Below are positions 39,402 through 50,858 of a DNA stretch of 64,000 nt, one piece after another. Source of the stretch: Knufia peltigerae. Its lineage: Eukaryota > Ascomycota > Eurotiomycetes > Chaetothyriales > Trichomeriaceae. The stretch lies in assembly GCA_030247855.1 (NCBI GenBank), contig JAPDRN010000019.1, forward strand, positions 124,001-188,000, in the 5' to 3' direction. The notes under the pieces were generated by a model, which was given only the letters and a program-made list of their open reading frames with translations, searched no databases and was not told where the DNA came from. A program made the translations under genes and the position numbers. The stretch's first letter is position 1, and the number at the start of each line of letters is the position of its first letter.

Positions 39402-40717
39402 GGTATTCGGTATTACCGCAAGGATTGCAAAGTGATTCGGTTAAGAGATGGACAAAGGCTGTCTAGAAGCAAGAGGACTGCGCAACTGAAGGGACAGGCA
39501 GGAAGTATAGAAATCAGCTCAGGCCTGGAAGATCAGCATATGGAGACAGTGTCTGATAAACGTGGAGGGACGCCCACCAAGCGGGCTGGTAATCAACCAC
39601 GAGACGCAAGATACAGACCGATCACAAAATCCATTACGATACAGCTCTGACAAGCTTCTTGCTTGCATCAGAATGGGACCAAGTACATGATATCAGCACG
39701 ACAGGAGATCCTGCTCCATCATAGTGCCTGGGCAACAATTTGATGGACGAATATGAGGGCATCAATGCAAGGCTGGCGTAGCTTGGATCTGCCATAGTGC
39801 CTGCTAGAGATCGATCCTGGGCGGATGGACAAGGGTAGCGATTGCCATTTGATTCGAGAATTTGTCCTGTTAGGAGCTCGTTGACGGCTCTGATAGGGCT
39901 GTGATAAGGAGGCGGAATCGGATGGCGTTTGATCTTGCGGCAGGGAGAAGTCGAGTCTCGGTAGTGCTTCATACACAGCACGGAGGAGTCCACAAGTCTC
40001 TACTGTACTAGGTAGGTACCTAAGGTAAGGTACTCGTATCTACCTGACCTTATGGAAGCAGACGAAGGATACCCCAAGCCTCAATACGGTAATTTTCGCC
40101 GAAGCACAGACTTTTGGCTGTACGGATATGGTTTTCGTATTGCGGATTACCGGTAATGTATATTACGAGCAAAGATGAATAACTAGAGAGATAAGAAAAA
40201 CAACAACCCACTCTTCCATTGGATGTTCGCTTTTTTTCCATCCAGACTCTCGCAATCCTCCTGCATCAAAGCCATCATGGGCCTTTCCCTGCCTGGTTGC
40301 CCTGCTTCGATACCCGTCATTCCGGCCATGAGGTCCACCAACGACAAGTCCCTTTCGCCGTTGCCGGTGCATGGGCAAGACGCAATAAGCAGGCCACCTC
40401 ACCAGAATCGAAGAATCATGTTAGTCTTACATACTGGATATGCATAACAAGGTGGGGCATGGAATTGACCGCGCAGTCCATGGGCCCAGCAGGTGTTGCC
40501 AGCCAAAGTATTGTACCCAGTGTACAGGTTGAACGGACATCTGTCGGGCCTGTCTTTTATCGGTTGCCTCTCTCGTCTTTCCTGAACGGCATCCCTTTTA
40601 TATATGCTTTAACTTGACTGTTAGGCGTGGTGTATCTTTGCAGCGTGGTCACGGAGACGTCCTTCTCACAACTCAATCTTTTGGGGTGACGATTCTGGTC
40701 ACTACGTCTTCTTGACG
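39402..40717. promoter_or_regulatory. divergent upstream region of the MFS and MATE transporters
   Basis: This 1.3-kb stretch lies between two divergent transporter genes. It contains a TAGGTAGGTACCTAAGGTAAGG run at about 40010 with nested palindromes around GGTACC. The small frames at 39634..39993 (minus) and 40219..40617 (plus) have no family features. Shared control of the two transporters is possible but not shown. Confidence 0.45.
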
Positions 40718-42265
40718 ATGATGGATGATACCATAAGTGAAGCTCCCAACGAGCAAACCAGACTTTTACCCAAGAAGCATGATGGCGACGATAATTCTAC
40801 AAGTCAAGGAGAGGGCGAGCTCCTCGATATCCTCCCCGAGGACGAAACACCTACTCGGACACTCATTTTACATGAATTCTGGGTCTTGTTTCGTGGGTCG
40901 ATTCCAGTAATCCTCGCGTATACCTTGCAGAACTCTCTGCAGACAATTTCAATCCTCATCGTTGGTCGAGCATCGCCTCAGGATCTTTCAACAGCCGCTT
41001 TCTCATACATGTTTGCGATGTGTTCAGGATGGCTGATCGGTATGGGAGGATCAACAGCCCTGGACACCCTTGCCTCGTCGACATTTACCGGGAGCAAGAA
41101 CAAGCACGACCTCGGTATCCTACTACAACGAGGTTTTGTTGTCCTGACTCTGTTCTACCTTCCAATTGCCATCACTTGGGCGTGCTCGGAGCCAATATTC
41201 AGGGCACTTGGCCAGAGCCCTCAGCTTTCACACGACAGTGCCAAATTCCTGACATGCCTCATTCCTGGTGGCCTAGGCTATATTTACTTCGAGACAATGA
41301 AGAAATATCTTCAAGCCCAGGAAATCATGCGACCAGGAACCTATGTTTTGTTGATCACATCACCGATCAGTGCACTGCTGAACTATTTGTTCGTCTACGT
41401 TGCTGGCTGGGGTATCATGGGCGCTCCTTTTGCCACTGGAATTGGTTATTGGCTATCTTTCCTGGGTCTGGTGCTATATGCAAAATTTGTGGCTGGTGGA
41501 GAGTGCTGGGGTGGTTGGAGCAAGAGATGCCTGCAGAATCTAGGCACTTTCGCCAAGTTGGCAATTCTGGGCTTTATCCACGTCGGGACCGAGTGGTGGG
41601 CATTCGAAATCGTGGCACTTGCGGCTGGGCGGCTGGGCGAGATCCCTCTCGCCTCTCAAAGTGTTATCATGACAGCGGATCAGGTGATGAACACGATCCC
41701 CTTCGGCATTGGAGTTGCTGCCAGTGCACGAGTTGGTAACATGTTGGGATCCAAGAATGCGAAGGGTGCTGCTCGCGCTGCCAACGTGGCGGCATGGTTG
41801 AGCATGATCATGGGGACGATCGTCCTTGCTGTGCTGATGGGCACCAGGAACCATTTTGCAAAAATTTTCAACGATGATGAAAGGGTGATCAAACTCACCG
41901 CTCATGTGCTGCCTTATGTGGCCTTGTTTCAAATTGCAGATGGTCTGAACGGCAGCTGCGGAGGGTCACTACGAGGTATGGGCAGACAACATATTGGAGC
42001 AGCGGTCAACGTCTTCAGCTATTACTGTGGTGCACTGCCGTTGGGTATCTGGCTTGCGTTCCACGGTTGGGGCCTACCAGGTCTCTGGGTCGGTCAGTGC
42101 ATTGCATTGTACATTGTCGGAATTTTGGAATGGGTCATCGTTGCTTTCAGCAACTGGGATCACCAAGTGAAGAAAGCATTTGAACGCATGGACAAAGATG
42201 AGCTGGTCGAAAATGGCGAAGCAGGCATTTCGGTGCCAGCACCGGTCGGGAATGGACCACAGTAG
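40718..42265 (+). CDS. MATE family multidrug/toxin efflux transporter
   Basis: The 515-residue protein has an acidic cytosolic N-terminus (to about residue 55) with an EQTRLLPK motif, then two MatE repeats of six helices each. Family blocks are LAYTLQNSLQTISILIVGR, GWLIGMGGSTALDTLASSTFTGSKN, GFIHVGTEWWAFEIVALAAG, and PFGIGVAASARVGNMLGSKN. This matches the yeast Erc1-like cation-coupled antiporters. The first ATG at 40718 is directly followed by a second at 40721; the frame is open two codons earlier only from a TTG. Single exon. A vacuolar or plasma-membrane location is likely; the substrate is unknown. Confidence 0.93.
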   Translation: MMDDTISEAPNEQTRLLPKKHDGDDNSTSQGEGELLDILPEDETPTRTLILHEFWVLFRGSIPVILAYTLQNSLQTISILIVGRASPQDLSTAAFSYMFAMCSGWLIGMGGSTALDTLASSTFTGSKNKHDLGILLQRGFVVLTLFYLPIAITWACSEPIFRALGQSPQLSHDSAKFLTCLIPGGLGYIYFETMKKYLQAQEIMRPGTYVLLITSPISALLNYLFVYVAGWGIMGAPFATGIGYWLSFLGLVLYAKFVAGGECWGGWSKRCLQNLGTFAKLAILGFIHVGTEWWAFEIVALAAGRLGEIPLASQSVIMTADQVMNTIPFGIGVAASARVGNMLGSKNAKGAARAANVAAWLSMIMGTIVLAVLMGTRNHFAKIFNDDERVIKLTAHVLPYVALFQIADGLNGSCGGSLRGMGRQHIGAAVNVFSYYCGALPLGIWLAFHGWGLPGLWVGQCIALYIVGILEWVIVAFSNWDHQVKKAFERMDKDELVENGEAGISVPAPVGNGPQ

Positions 42266-43313
42266 CGGTGCTACAGGGACGGTTTCTCATAGATTTATAG
42301 AAAAGCAAAAAGTAGTATAAACGATTATTGAATGAATGACCAAGGTATTCCTGTGGGGTCCAGAGGGGCAGATATGAATTCTAGAATGAATAATGCCTTA
42401 TCTCGGGACCCGCGGACCAGCGAGCGGTCACGATACAATACTATGTAAACGATATCGTCGAGGGGTCCACCGATTACAGCCTTCTCAATGCGGTTAGTGT
42501 CGTTGACCTCTTATTCTTACCTCAACGTCTTAGAAAACACCATCGATTTCCATCTCGCAAAAGCCTGGGCGGTTCAACTGATAAGCAAAGCTTACCTGCT
42601 CTGTGACACACTGCATTGGCTCACTGTCTACTAATATTCGAATCCCTCTACCCTTCGCGTATGTCCTTCGCCGCCCCGCCGATGGATATGTGCGCTCCTC
42701 TTCCTTATCCGGGCTCTCGACATTGCAGACTTTCTCTCTTCCACCTGGTATTCTCGCTTCGGTATTGACTTGGTAACTGAATCACAGACCCGCGGCTCGC
42801 CGTTGTCTCCATCTTTCAAGCTCCAAGTTCCAAGCTCCCAAGCTCGTCCTCCTTCCTCATGGCGTCATGGTCTAGTGAGTACCAGACCCCAGCGGGGCGT
42901 ACATGACCTCTGCTCGAGACTATCTCTCTGTCTCCTTCCTGGGCAGCAGACCATCACCGGAGCTGCTACACCAACGTTTAGGTAACAGGAACCCAAGCTA
43001 TGGATACGTTGAGGTAAGACCGTGAAGAGCTATCTGCAAGGAACTCGACCATCACTGGATGGAATGGGCCGCTCACCTCTACCACTTCTTCGACGGTATT
43101 GGTAACCGGAGCTGTGCCCTGCTCCTCTCACAGCTTAGCTGATCTTTCCATTACGAGTACTTTATTACTCTGTGCGCGGGGTGCTTTTGTTTATTTGAAA
43201 AGCTCTTCTTCTTTTTTGGTCTCTTCCCTTTCCCTCTTGCTTCTCTCTTCCCCCCTCCCTCTGCAAACTTACATGCTCCTCGCTTCCCTGAAGATTGTGG
43301 TGGTATTATCAAC
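42266..43313. promoter_or_regulatory. upstream region of the agmatinase gene with CT-rich tract
   Basis: About 1 kb without a supported gene. A CT-rich tract covers about 43203..43264, ending 50 bp before the start codon; such tracts mark many fungal promoters and transcription starts. Confidence 0.5.
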
Positions 43314-44923
43314 ATGCTTCTCAAACCCTTTGCGCTGTTGGCATGTGCCGGCTGTGCTATTGCCCACGGTAACCATGGCCACGACCAAAGCCCCATCTCT
43401 GGACCACACAAGTCTCTGTGGTACAACACCTTGCCAGGTGATGGAGGTACACAGGTAAGAAGGACAGACCTTCCAGCGCAAAACAGCGTAAACTGCACGG
43501 TTGACCTAACTGGTTTTTGTTTCCAAACAGGCTGATTCAGTCTTCTCCGGGATCTCAACTTTCGGTCGTCTGCCATACTTCCCTTGCCTTGCCAGCGACG
43601 AGGAGAAATACGACATTGCTTTCCTAGGTGGGTTGGAAAAAGAGCATGGACTGCATTCCATACAGAGGACAAGAAACTGACCAGAGGGATCGCACAGGTG
43701 CACCATTCGACACTGGCACTTCGTACCGACCTGGCGCTCGATTTGGACCCAGCGGGATCAGACAAGGTTCTCGACGCCTCAATCTCTAGTACGTTGTTTA
43801 ACATCTCACATGCTTACTTTTGTTTGTGGTCATGAAGGCTCACGCAAGCTTGGATTCAGTGGCGGGTATAATGTGTAAGTTCTTCCGGTCTACTTGCTGT
43901 GTCATTCTTGGCCTGGCCTTCTAACGACTTTTGTTGTTGAATAGGCCCATGAAATCCAACCCATTCAACTTCTGGGGCAAAGTTTTGGATTGTGGTGACA
44001 TCCCAGTGACTTCGTAAGTGCCTTTTTTCCGTCTTCTCTCCGCTTGTTCTCCGGATTCGTTTCAGAGAAAATCAAAGAAGCAAACAACAACACCAAAACC
44101 TAACACCCATGGCAGCTACGACAACCACTACGCCCTCCAGCAGATCGAGGACGGGCACAACATGCTCCTGACCCGCACGCCCTACACCGCCGCCGACGAG
44201 CCGGGCATCAGCAAGTCGGGCAAGACGCTCCCGCGCATCATCACGCTGGGCGGCGACCACACCATCACCCTCCCCCTCCTGCGCAGCATCAACAAGGCCT
44301 ACGGGCCCATCTCGGTCATCCACTTCGACTCCCACCTCGACACGTGGAAGCCCAAGGTCTTCGGCGGCGCCCCCAGCAAGCAGGCCGCCATCAACCACGG
44401 CACCTACTTCTACTGGGCCTCGGAGGAGGGCCTGCTGGCCAACGACAGCAGCATCCACGCCGGCATCCGCACCACCCTCTCGGGGCCCTCCGACTACGAG
44501 AACGACGGCTACTGCGGCTTCACCCGCGTCGAGGCCCGAGAGATCGACACCATCGGCATCCACGGCATCATCCACCGCATCAAGGAGCGGGTGGGCACCA
44601 AGAACCCGGTCTACCTGTCCATCGACATCGACACGCTCGACCCGGCCTTCGCCCCCGCCACGGGGACCCCCGAGACGGGGGGTTGGACCACGCGCGAGCT
44701 CCGCACCATCATCCGGGGCCTCGAGGGGATCAACTTCGTCGCCGCCGACATCGTCGAGGTCGCCCCGGCCTACGACACCAACGCCGAACTCACCACCATG
44801 GCCGCCGCCGACGTGCTCTACGAGGTCATGACCCTGATGGTCAAGAAGGGCCCATTGACCGTCGAGGCCACCCAGGCCGATTATGTTCCTGAAAAGGTCG
44901 AGGCCGAGGCGGCCGAGTTGTGA
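43314..44923 (+). CDS. Secreted agmatinase-type ureohydrolase, six exons
   Basis: A binuclear manganese ureohydrolase of the agmatinase/arginase family, 406 residues, with a signal peptide (MLLKPFALLACAGCAIAHG). Metal-site blocks are LGGDHTITLP, VIHFDSHLDTW and SIDIDTLDPAFAPATGTPE, all in the last exon. Exons in the favoured model are 43314..43454, 43531..43627, 43698..43788, 43860..43874, 43945..44013 and 44116..44923; introns are 76, 70, 71, 70 and 102 nt. The fourth exon is only 15 nt. An alternative path ends exon 3 at 43766 and starts exon 4 at 43838, which also keeps frame and length. It changes GSRRLNLY to GSRKLGFS. The favoured path has the better splice sites (donor GTACGT, acceptor TTCAG). 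The last exon is far richer in GC than the earlier ones. The true substrate (agmatine or another guanidino compound) is unknown. Confidence 0.88.
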
Positions 44924-45599
44924 AGAGGGGAAATAGAAAGGCGCCCACGCTATACAAAACACACATACGCGTATACAAGTCGCTTGCTGAGCCTTTGAGC
45001 TCGGCTCAGCTATGCGTACAGCGGTGGGACAAAGAATGAAAAGGATACCGCTTGTGTAGGTACAAAGTAGATAGGTGGTTAGGTAATATTACAGCAATCA
45101 CTAGCACATGGTGACTCCGTACTCGTAGACACTAGGGGGACAAACACAAGCCATTGACGGACAGACAACACCTAAACGCATCATTTATATCTGCATCTTC
45201 ATCAACACCGAAGGTCTGGTCTTTCTTAGCGTTCTCGTGACACATCTGACAATTGTGTAGGTACTCTTTCTTTCGTACATGTGTTGAAGGCTTTTTTCCC
45301 TTTTCCGCCATGATTCTCCCTGCATGCATGCAAAAAAAAGAAAGGGAAAACAGTCTCTTTCTTTGGTGAGCTCTATGAGTGCTACTTCTTTTTCACCAGT
45401 CTTTCCATACAACACGTTGCTCCTTCATGTTTGCCAAGTGTCCCGCCAAAAAATATATATCACATGCAACGAGTCTCCGTTTTCTCTTTCTCTTTCTGTG
45501 GGAAGACGCTGGTTTCCGGGGAATCAGCAGCACGAGAGATTCCCCGGGTATGCCGTAATCGCCATCGGATGCTTGTTGTGAGGCCCAAAGATGAATTGT
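44924..45599. other. convergent intergenic region
   Basis: About 680 bp between the agmatinase and PP2A stops. It holds one ACTCCGTACTCGTA word at 45115 and no gene. Confidence 0.5.
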
Positions 45600-46823
45600 T
45601 CATAGGAAGTAGTCGGGGGTTCTGCGGCTGACCATTGGTTCGCCAGCTCGAGGACATGGATCGAATTGCAAACTGCGAGGAAAATGTTAGCTTTGGCTCA
45701 TACACACCGAGAAAAACAAGGCTCGAAAGCATGCTGTGGGGCAACTTACAAGGTGTACTTCAAGTGCTCGTCAATCTCCATAATCGCAGCTTGGTTGCCA
45801 CATCGGTAACAGTAATTTGGAGCGCTGAAGATGGTCACGACGTTTCTATCCTGACTCCAATTGTATCCTTCCATGACCAACTGGTGTGCTCTGGCAACCA
45901 GTGTGAGGCCATTGTTATGATTGAATGCTTCAGAAATATCTTGACCAAAGGTATACCCGGCACCTCTTGGACTGATGCCCCATCCACATCTATCATCAGG
46001 ATCACTCCAGAGGAGATCACACATCGGACCCTCATGGGGAACTTCCTGGATTCTGTCAAGAGATCTGATGTTGTCGAGTGTGTCGATGCTGGGAGACAGC
46101 CCACCGTGCAGGCAGAAGATTTGGTTGTCAATGAGGGCGGTAAGGGGGAGGTAGTCGAAGAGGTCGGTAAAGTATTTCCAGACATTGGCGTTGCCGTATT
46201 TTCTCAGGCATTCATCGTAAAACCCATAAACCTGGGTGATCTGACGGCTTTCGTGGTTACCGCGGAGGATGGTGATGCGTGAAGGGTATCGTATCTTAAG
46301 GGCAACGAGAAGGGTGACTGTTTCGACGGAGTAATAGCCACGGTCTACGTAGTCTCCTGTTAAGAGGTCAGCAAAGCGAGCTCCCGACAGCGTTGTCCTT
46401 CTCTTACCCATAAAGAGGTAATTGGTATCCGGGTTGGGTCCGCCGATGCGAAACAATTCCATAAGATCATGGAACTGGCCGTGAATATCACCGCAGACTG
46501 TGACGGGACATTTCTGGAATGGTCCATCAGCATGGGTCGCAATCGCAACATTTCGACGGTAGCTTACCACTGGTTGTACATTTGACTCCTCCTGAAGTAC
46601 TTCTCTAGCCTGCGATCCAGATGAGTTTCTCTTCGAGATAACGAAGCAGGGTGATGCTCACCCGATCGCAGAGTCTTGAAACATCACTCTCTGCCAGTTG
46701 TTTACAATCCATCAAGCTCTCGATCCAGCCGTCTAGGGTAGGTATTGACTGAGAATCTGTGACGGGAGATAAGCCATGCGGCTGCGCAGGCTTGCCTACG
46801 TCAACGTCCATTTTTGAATCCAT
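45600..46823 (-). CDS. PPH21: Protein phosphatase 2A catalytic subunit, five exons
   Basis: This Ser/Thr phosphatase works in the cytosol and nucleus with A and B subunits. The spliced protein has 329 residues. It carries the family metal-site motifs GDIHGQFHDL, GDYVDRG and RGNHESRQITQVYGFYDEC, then SAPNYCYRCGN and the methylated PP2A tail RRTPDYFL. Exons are 46662..46823, 46568..46609, 46408..46513, 45750..46356 and 45600..45672; introns are 52, 54, 51 and 77 nt. Each junction was checked: LCDR-AREVLQEES, VQPV-KCPVTV, LFMG-DYVDRG and KYTF-LQFDPCPR. The N-terminal extension MDSKMDVDVGKPAQPHGL is of the fungal type; Met5 is a possible alternative start. This is the most intron-rich conserved gene here apart from the agmatinase. 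It is a single catalytic subunit of the PP2A rather than PP4 or PP6 class by its tail. Confidence 0.95.
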
Positions 46824-47569
46824 GATTGAGTATCAACCTCAATCAGGTTGTGGATAGGGTCGTAGGAAGAAGGCACTCTTGGCCAGGAGTAGGATCTTGT
46901 AGAGGTCGTGCGTAAAACAGGCCAATTGTTGTGATGTTGTTTTGACACGGTACGATCGCAAGATTGACAGGGATTAGGGGCAATTTCGTCGCAATGCTCC
47001 AGAGGGTATGAGTGATGAGTGAAACACAAGTCAGTTCAAGTCTTCGAATTCGAATGGGATATTAAAGTGATGTCGTTGGTGTTCTGATTATGAAATTGCA
47101 ATCATGACATGCATTGCTGGGAATCTCGCCGACAACTGGGCTACGAGTTACTTCTCGCTTTCAGCTTAGAGCCCCGCCAAGCCCAAACGGCACGACATAC
47201 TGGGACTCAGTGCTCCGTACTACAGTATTTACCTGCTGGGCACTCGTGTCGCAGCCTCGATACCTCCCTCCCTCAAAGTACTTCGTATTCCGAATTCGCT
47301 GAGGCGAAAGGCAATTTCAAATCCTTTTACTCTGTCTAGTCCACGCTACCCCGTCCCTGTCCAATTACTGTAACACCCACCACCAAAGTCAGAATACAAG
47401 AGAATCGCCTGGATTTATTTGGTGTGTGTAATCAATTCAAGTAAAAGCAGGATCGCTGCTTTGACAGATGTTAGGAAGCCATCTACTCTGGCATAGCAGC
47501 ACGTATCTCAGATGGCCGTCTGCCGGGATTCCGACCATCTAAGCGGCTTTTGCCTACTGTCTAGGATGC
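46824..47569. other. intergenic, no gene seen
   Basis: About 750 bp upstream of PP2A and downstream of the PI31-like gene. One GCTCCGTACTAC word lies at 47212. Small plus-strand frames at 47109..47339 look random. Confidence 0.5.
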
Positions 47570-48721
47570 TCAGATGAAATCACCGCTGCCGAATCCGCCA
47601 AATGGATTGCCTCCACCTCCACGTCCACCTGGGAAGCGACCCCCGCCTCCCAGATGTGGTCGACCATCTCCAGGTCCTACGGGATCATACCGAGCACCTG
47701 GCGGTGCCATTGGGTCATATCCTTGTGGTCCACCTTGGCCTGCGAATAAAGGATCATCGAATGTAGGGTGCATTCCGCCTCCGCCACGAGGCCCTCCTCC
47801 AGGACCTATCCTCAGTGGATCATGAGGGCCAAGTCCAGGCGGATATAGATCTCTATCTCCAATATTGCCGAAGGGTGGTCGATTAGGAGCACCAGGCCAT
47901 CCTCTTGGAGGGGTGTTAATCTCATATTCGTCCTCGAAACCTGGTGGTGGAAAGTCTCCTGGGGGATAAGGTCTTCGGGGCGCCGTAGCTAGTGGATCAT
48001 CAAACGGATATGGTCTCGCAGGTGGAGGATGATCATCGCGCAAAGGATCCCGTGCTGGAGGTCGTGTTTCTTCGTGCCTCCTGGGCTGTTCTTGTGTAGA
48101 CGACGTCTCTTCATACCCTGCCTTTGAGATACCAGGAACCAATTTCTGGACGATGCTCACTCGGAATAGAGTGGCCAGATCCACTATCCGTCCTTCTGAA
48201 ATAAACACATTCCGCAGTGCAGATTTCACGTCTGAATTTTTTGTAGCTTCTGCAATGGAGCCTTCCGAAATGTAGTCTTGTGCTTTGATCTCAAAAGAGG
48301 CTGTCTTGTCATCACCTAGGCCGACACCAAAAACGAGGGCCTTTCCACCTAATCGATTAATCTTGACCAGAAATTCCATCGAGGACTGTGAGTGCGCATA
48401 TCGAAAGGCATATGAAGAGGAAGCATTCCACTCGGCAGGCAAAGGTTGCGCATTTTCAGGGTCAGACTGTGCCTCTAGGATAATGTGAGCTGCCGTGCAG
48501 ACTTCTTGCATCGATCTCATACCTATTTTGTGATCTTCTCCCAAGCCGATCAGACGAAAACCTACTGCAAGCATGCAGGCATGGGAGAAGAGTGCTATGG
48601 CAGCATAGGGATCTTTCACGAGTCGGGTCTGTTCATTGTCTGAAGAAGGGCTCGGCAGCGACTTGACCATGTAATCGAGAATTGAGTCGGCGCTCAGGGC
48701 GGATCCGGAAGTGGGTGCCAT
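47570..48721 (-). CDS. PI31-like proteasome regulator
   Basis: The 383-residue protein has an N-terminal FP/PI31 domain (about residues 1-170: DPYAAIALFSHACMLAVGFRLIGLGE, later EFLVKINRLGGKALVFGVGLGDDKTASFEI) and a long Pro/Gly/Asp-rich disordered tail with repeated DPL and GGG blocks, ending GSGDFI. This layout matches PI31 (PSMF1), which binds the 20S proteasome through its tail and modulates assembly or activity. Position and composition of the tail support the call. The first ATG is at 48721; the frame is open two codons upstream only from TTG. Single exon. Strong low complexity in the tail makes antisense frames that are not real. Confidence 0.87.
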   Translation of the reverse strand: MAPTSGSALSADSILDYMVKSLPSPSSDNEQTRLVKDPYAAIALFSHACMLAVGFRLIGLGEDHKIGMRSMQEVCTAAHIILEAQSDPENAQPLPAEWNASSSYAFRYAHSQSSMEFLVKINRLGGKALVFGVGLGDDKTASFEIKAQDYISEGSIAEATKNSDVKSALRNVFISEGRIVDLATLFRVSIVQKLVPGISKAGYEETSSTQEQPRRHEETRPPARDPLRDDHPPPARPYPFDDPLATAPRRPYPPGDFPPPGFEDEYEINTPPRGWPGAPNRPPFGNIGDRDLYPPGLGPHDPLRIGPGGGPRGGGGMHPTFDDPLFAGQGGPQGYDPMAPPGARYDPVGPGDGRPHLGGGGRFPGGRGGGGNPFGGFGSGDFI

Positions 48722-49775
48722 GATCAATCAACCCCCCTTCCGTGATGATGATCAAGGTTCGAGTTGAAGGTCGGGATCAAGTTCGTGGTAATAGCACAAT
48801 GATAGGTCGGGTCAATAACCAGACAGATACGGAGTACTCAACGAACTGTACCAAGTATGTTGGTTGAGGCTACGAAGTCGATATGCAGCCTGGAAGACAA
48901 CGCGCCGAATCATAGACGCGCCCACTTGAACCCATTGACGTCAGTTATTTAGCGCAAATGTCGGATGATTGTCCTTCCATTCTCCGTCTTCTCCCTTTGA
49001 GGTACTTGGCCAGACAACAATTTGTGTCGAGATACTCGTACCACCAGTATGATGACTTATGGGTAAACAACTCTCCTTGGACAACTCAAAGGCCCTAGAG
49101 CGTTACAAGACTGAAGTGTGTACTTAGGTGAGGTCTTCTATCAACTGCTGGCCTACTGAACTCGTACGAGTACGAAGATGACTGATCACACATCACCACT
49201 GCAATTCCGTCTCCGACCACTCGGTCGAGCACCTTCAAGCGAAGTGTACTACGCTTCAAAGCGACGGTAACGTACCGATCAAGGGATGGAGATTTTACTC
49301 ATATCCCAAGATCTGATGAGTAACCTTTCGTACCAGGGTATGGATGGTCGATGCACGAATCGTGGAGCTCGCTCGCTCTATGTCGGTGGGAACGGAGCGC
49401 GAGGTCGAGAAAACCGATAGAAAGTTGCCCGGGTTCGCCCTCTGATTGGCCACTACTCTACACGGATCAATATTGCGACGAGTACCGACTCGCGCTTTTA
49501 TCATTGCCTGATGCGTTCTTTCGTAACGCTTTCGTATAGCAGACTCTCATTGTGTGCATTGGGCTCTACCCACCGTCGCAGCGCATCATGGCGACTCGGA
49601 GATACTCGCCTAACGTATTTCCGTGTCGAGGGGTTTCCTTACGATATGAGGACGGATAAAAGACCATTCACCCTCTTTTCACAATCGCCTGTTCAGTTCA
49701 AATCTGAAACAGCTTCTTCTCGAGCGTAAAGACAAGTCTTCAGCATCAAGTACTACCCTTACAACGAGACAGACA
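48722..49775. promoter_or_regulatory. divergent upstream region of the PI31-like and DUF3112 genes
   Basis: About 1 kb without a supported gene. It holds an ATACGGAGTACTC word at 48828 and an ACTCGTACGAGTACGA palindrome-like run at 49160..49175. Confidence 0.5.
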
Positions 49776-50858
49776 ATGTCATCTCAACGGATTCCGGGCC
49801 CTCCCTACCCGGCACAGACTGCTGGAGTAGGTGGTGTTCCCACGGTTGGAGTTGATGTTCCAATATGCAGCGTCTTCTTGTTCCTATTCATGTGCGGCGC
49901 GGCCAGCCACATGACAATTCTGCAGGTCAACCGTAGGCGGGGACACAAGTTCATCATGTCTGGCTTGATGTTCGGCTTCTGCATGGCACGAATTACGACA
50001 ATGATCATGGTATGTCCTCGAACTTTGTCTTATTCGCCCTCATCGCTAACAGAGATGTAGCGCATCGTATGGGCCTGCTATCCGAAGGATGTTCAGATCG
50101 CAATCGCCGCCAGCATTCTCGCCTACGCCGGTGTTCTAATTCTTTTCCTCATCAACGTCATCTTTGCACAAAGAATCATTCGAGCGGCTCACCCACACTT
50201 TGGCTGGCACAAGACATTGTCCACTGTCTTCATTGTTCTCTATGTCTTGATTGGAGTGATGTTGGCAATGGTCATAACCGCAATCGTGCAGTCCTTTTAC
50301 ACACTCAGTCCGAACATCCATCGCATCGACCGCGACCTACAAATCACAGCCTCGACATATTTGCTGTTTATATCATTCCTCCCACTTCCGATGGTGATCC
50401 TGGGTTTGATTATCCCTCGACAGACGAGGCTTGAGAAGTTTGGGTCGGGACGATGGAGGACCAAGATCGGGATCCTCCTTACAAGCTCTACGCTGCTATG
50501 TCTCGGGGCATGCTTCCGAGCAGCGACAAACTACAAAAACCCGCGGCCAAGAGATGATCCAGCCTGGTATGATGCGAAGTGGTGCTTCTATTTCTTCAAT
50601 TTCACCATCGAGATCATTGTCATATTTCTCTATATCATCCTTCGAGTTGACCGACGTTTCCATGTTCCGGATGGGAGCAAAGGCCCGGGAGACTACGTCG
50701 CAGAGCGCAAGAATGATGAGGAAGGAGTACCTGAAAATCCTCCTCGTCAAAGCACAAGCAGCATGGCGAGAGTCCTGTCTGAGGAGGAGGTCTTTGATGA
50801 TGAGTCGCCTATTGATCGGAGACTCAGTACGAGCAAGGATCTCGAGGGCCAGCATTGA
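49776..50858 (+). CDS. DUF3112 seven-helix membrane protein, two exons
   Basis: A fungal integral membrane protein of 343 residues. Exons are 49776..50009 and 50061..50858 with a 51-nt intron (GTATGT to TGTAG); the junction reads TTMIM-RIVWACYPKD. Seven hydrophobic segments can be read, beginning with VPICSVFLFLFMCGAASHMTI. The stretch NRRRGHKFIMSGLMFGFCMARI is typical of DUF3112. The C-terminus after residue 290 is hydrophilic and Ser/Glu-rich. The shape recalls a receptor or lipid-related transporter, but no function is known. The start ATG at 49776 follows ACA. The family assignment is by eye. Confidence 0.83.

Noticed and set aside
44072..44962. 296-codon antisense frame over the agmatinase last exon.
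   Set aside because: It mirrors the GC-rich third positions of the sense gene and is Gly/Val/Asp-rich low complexity.
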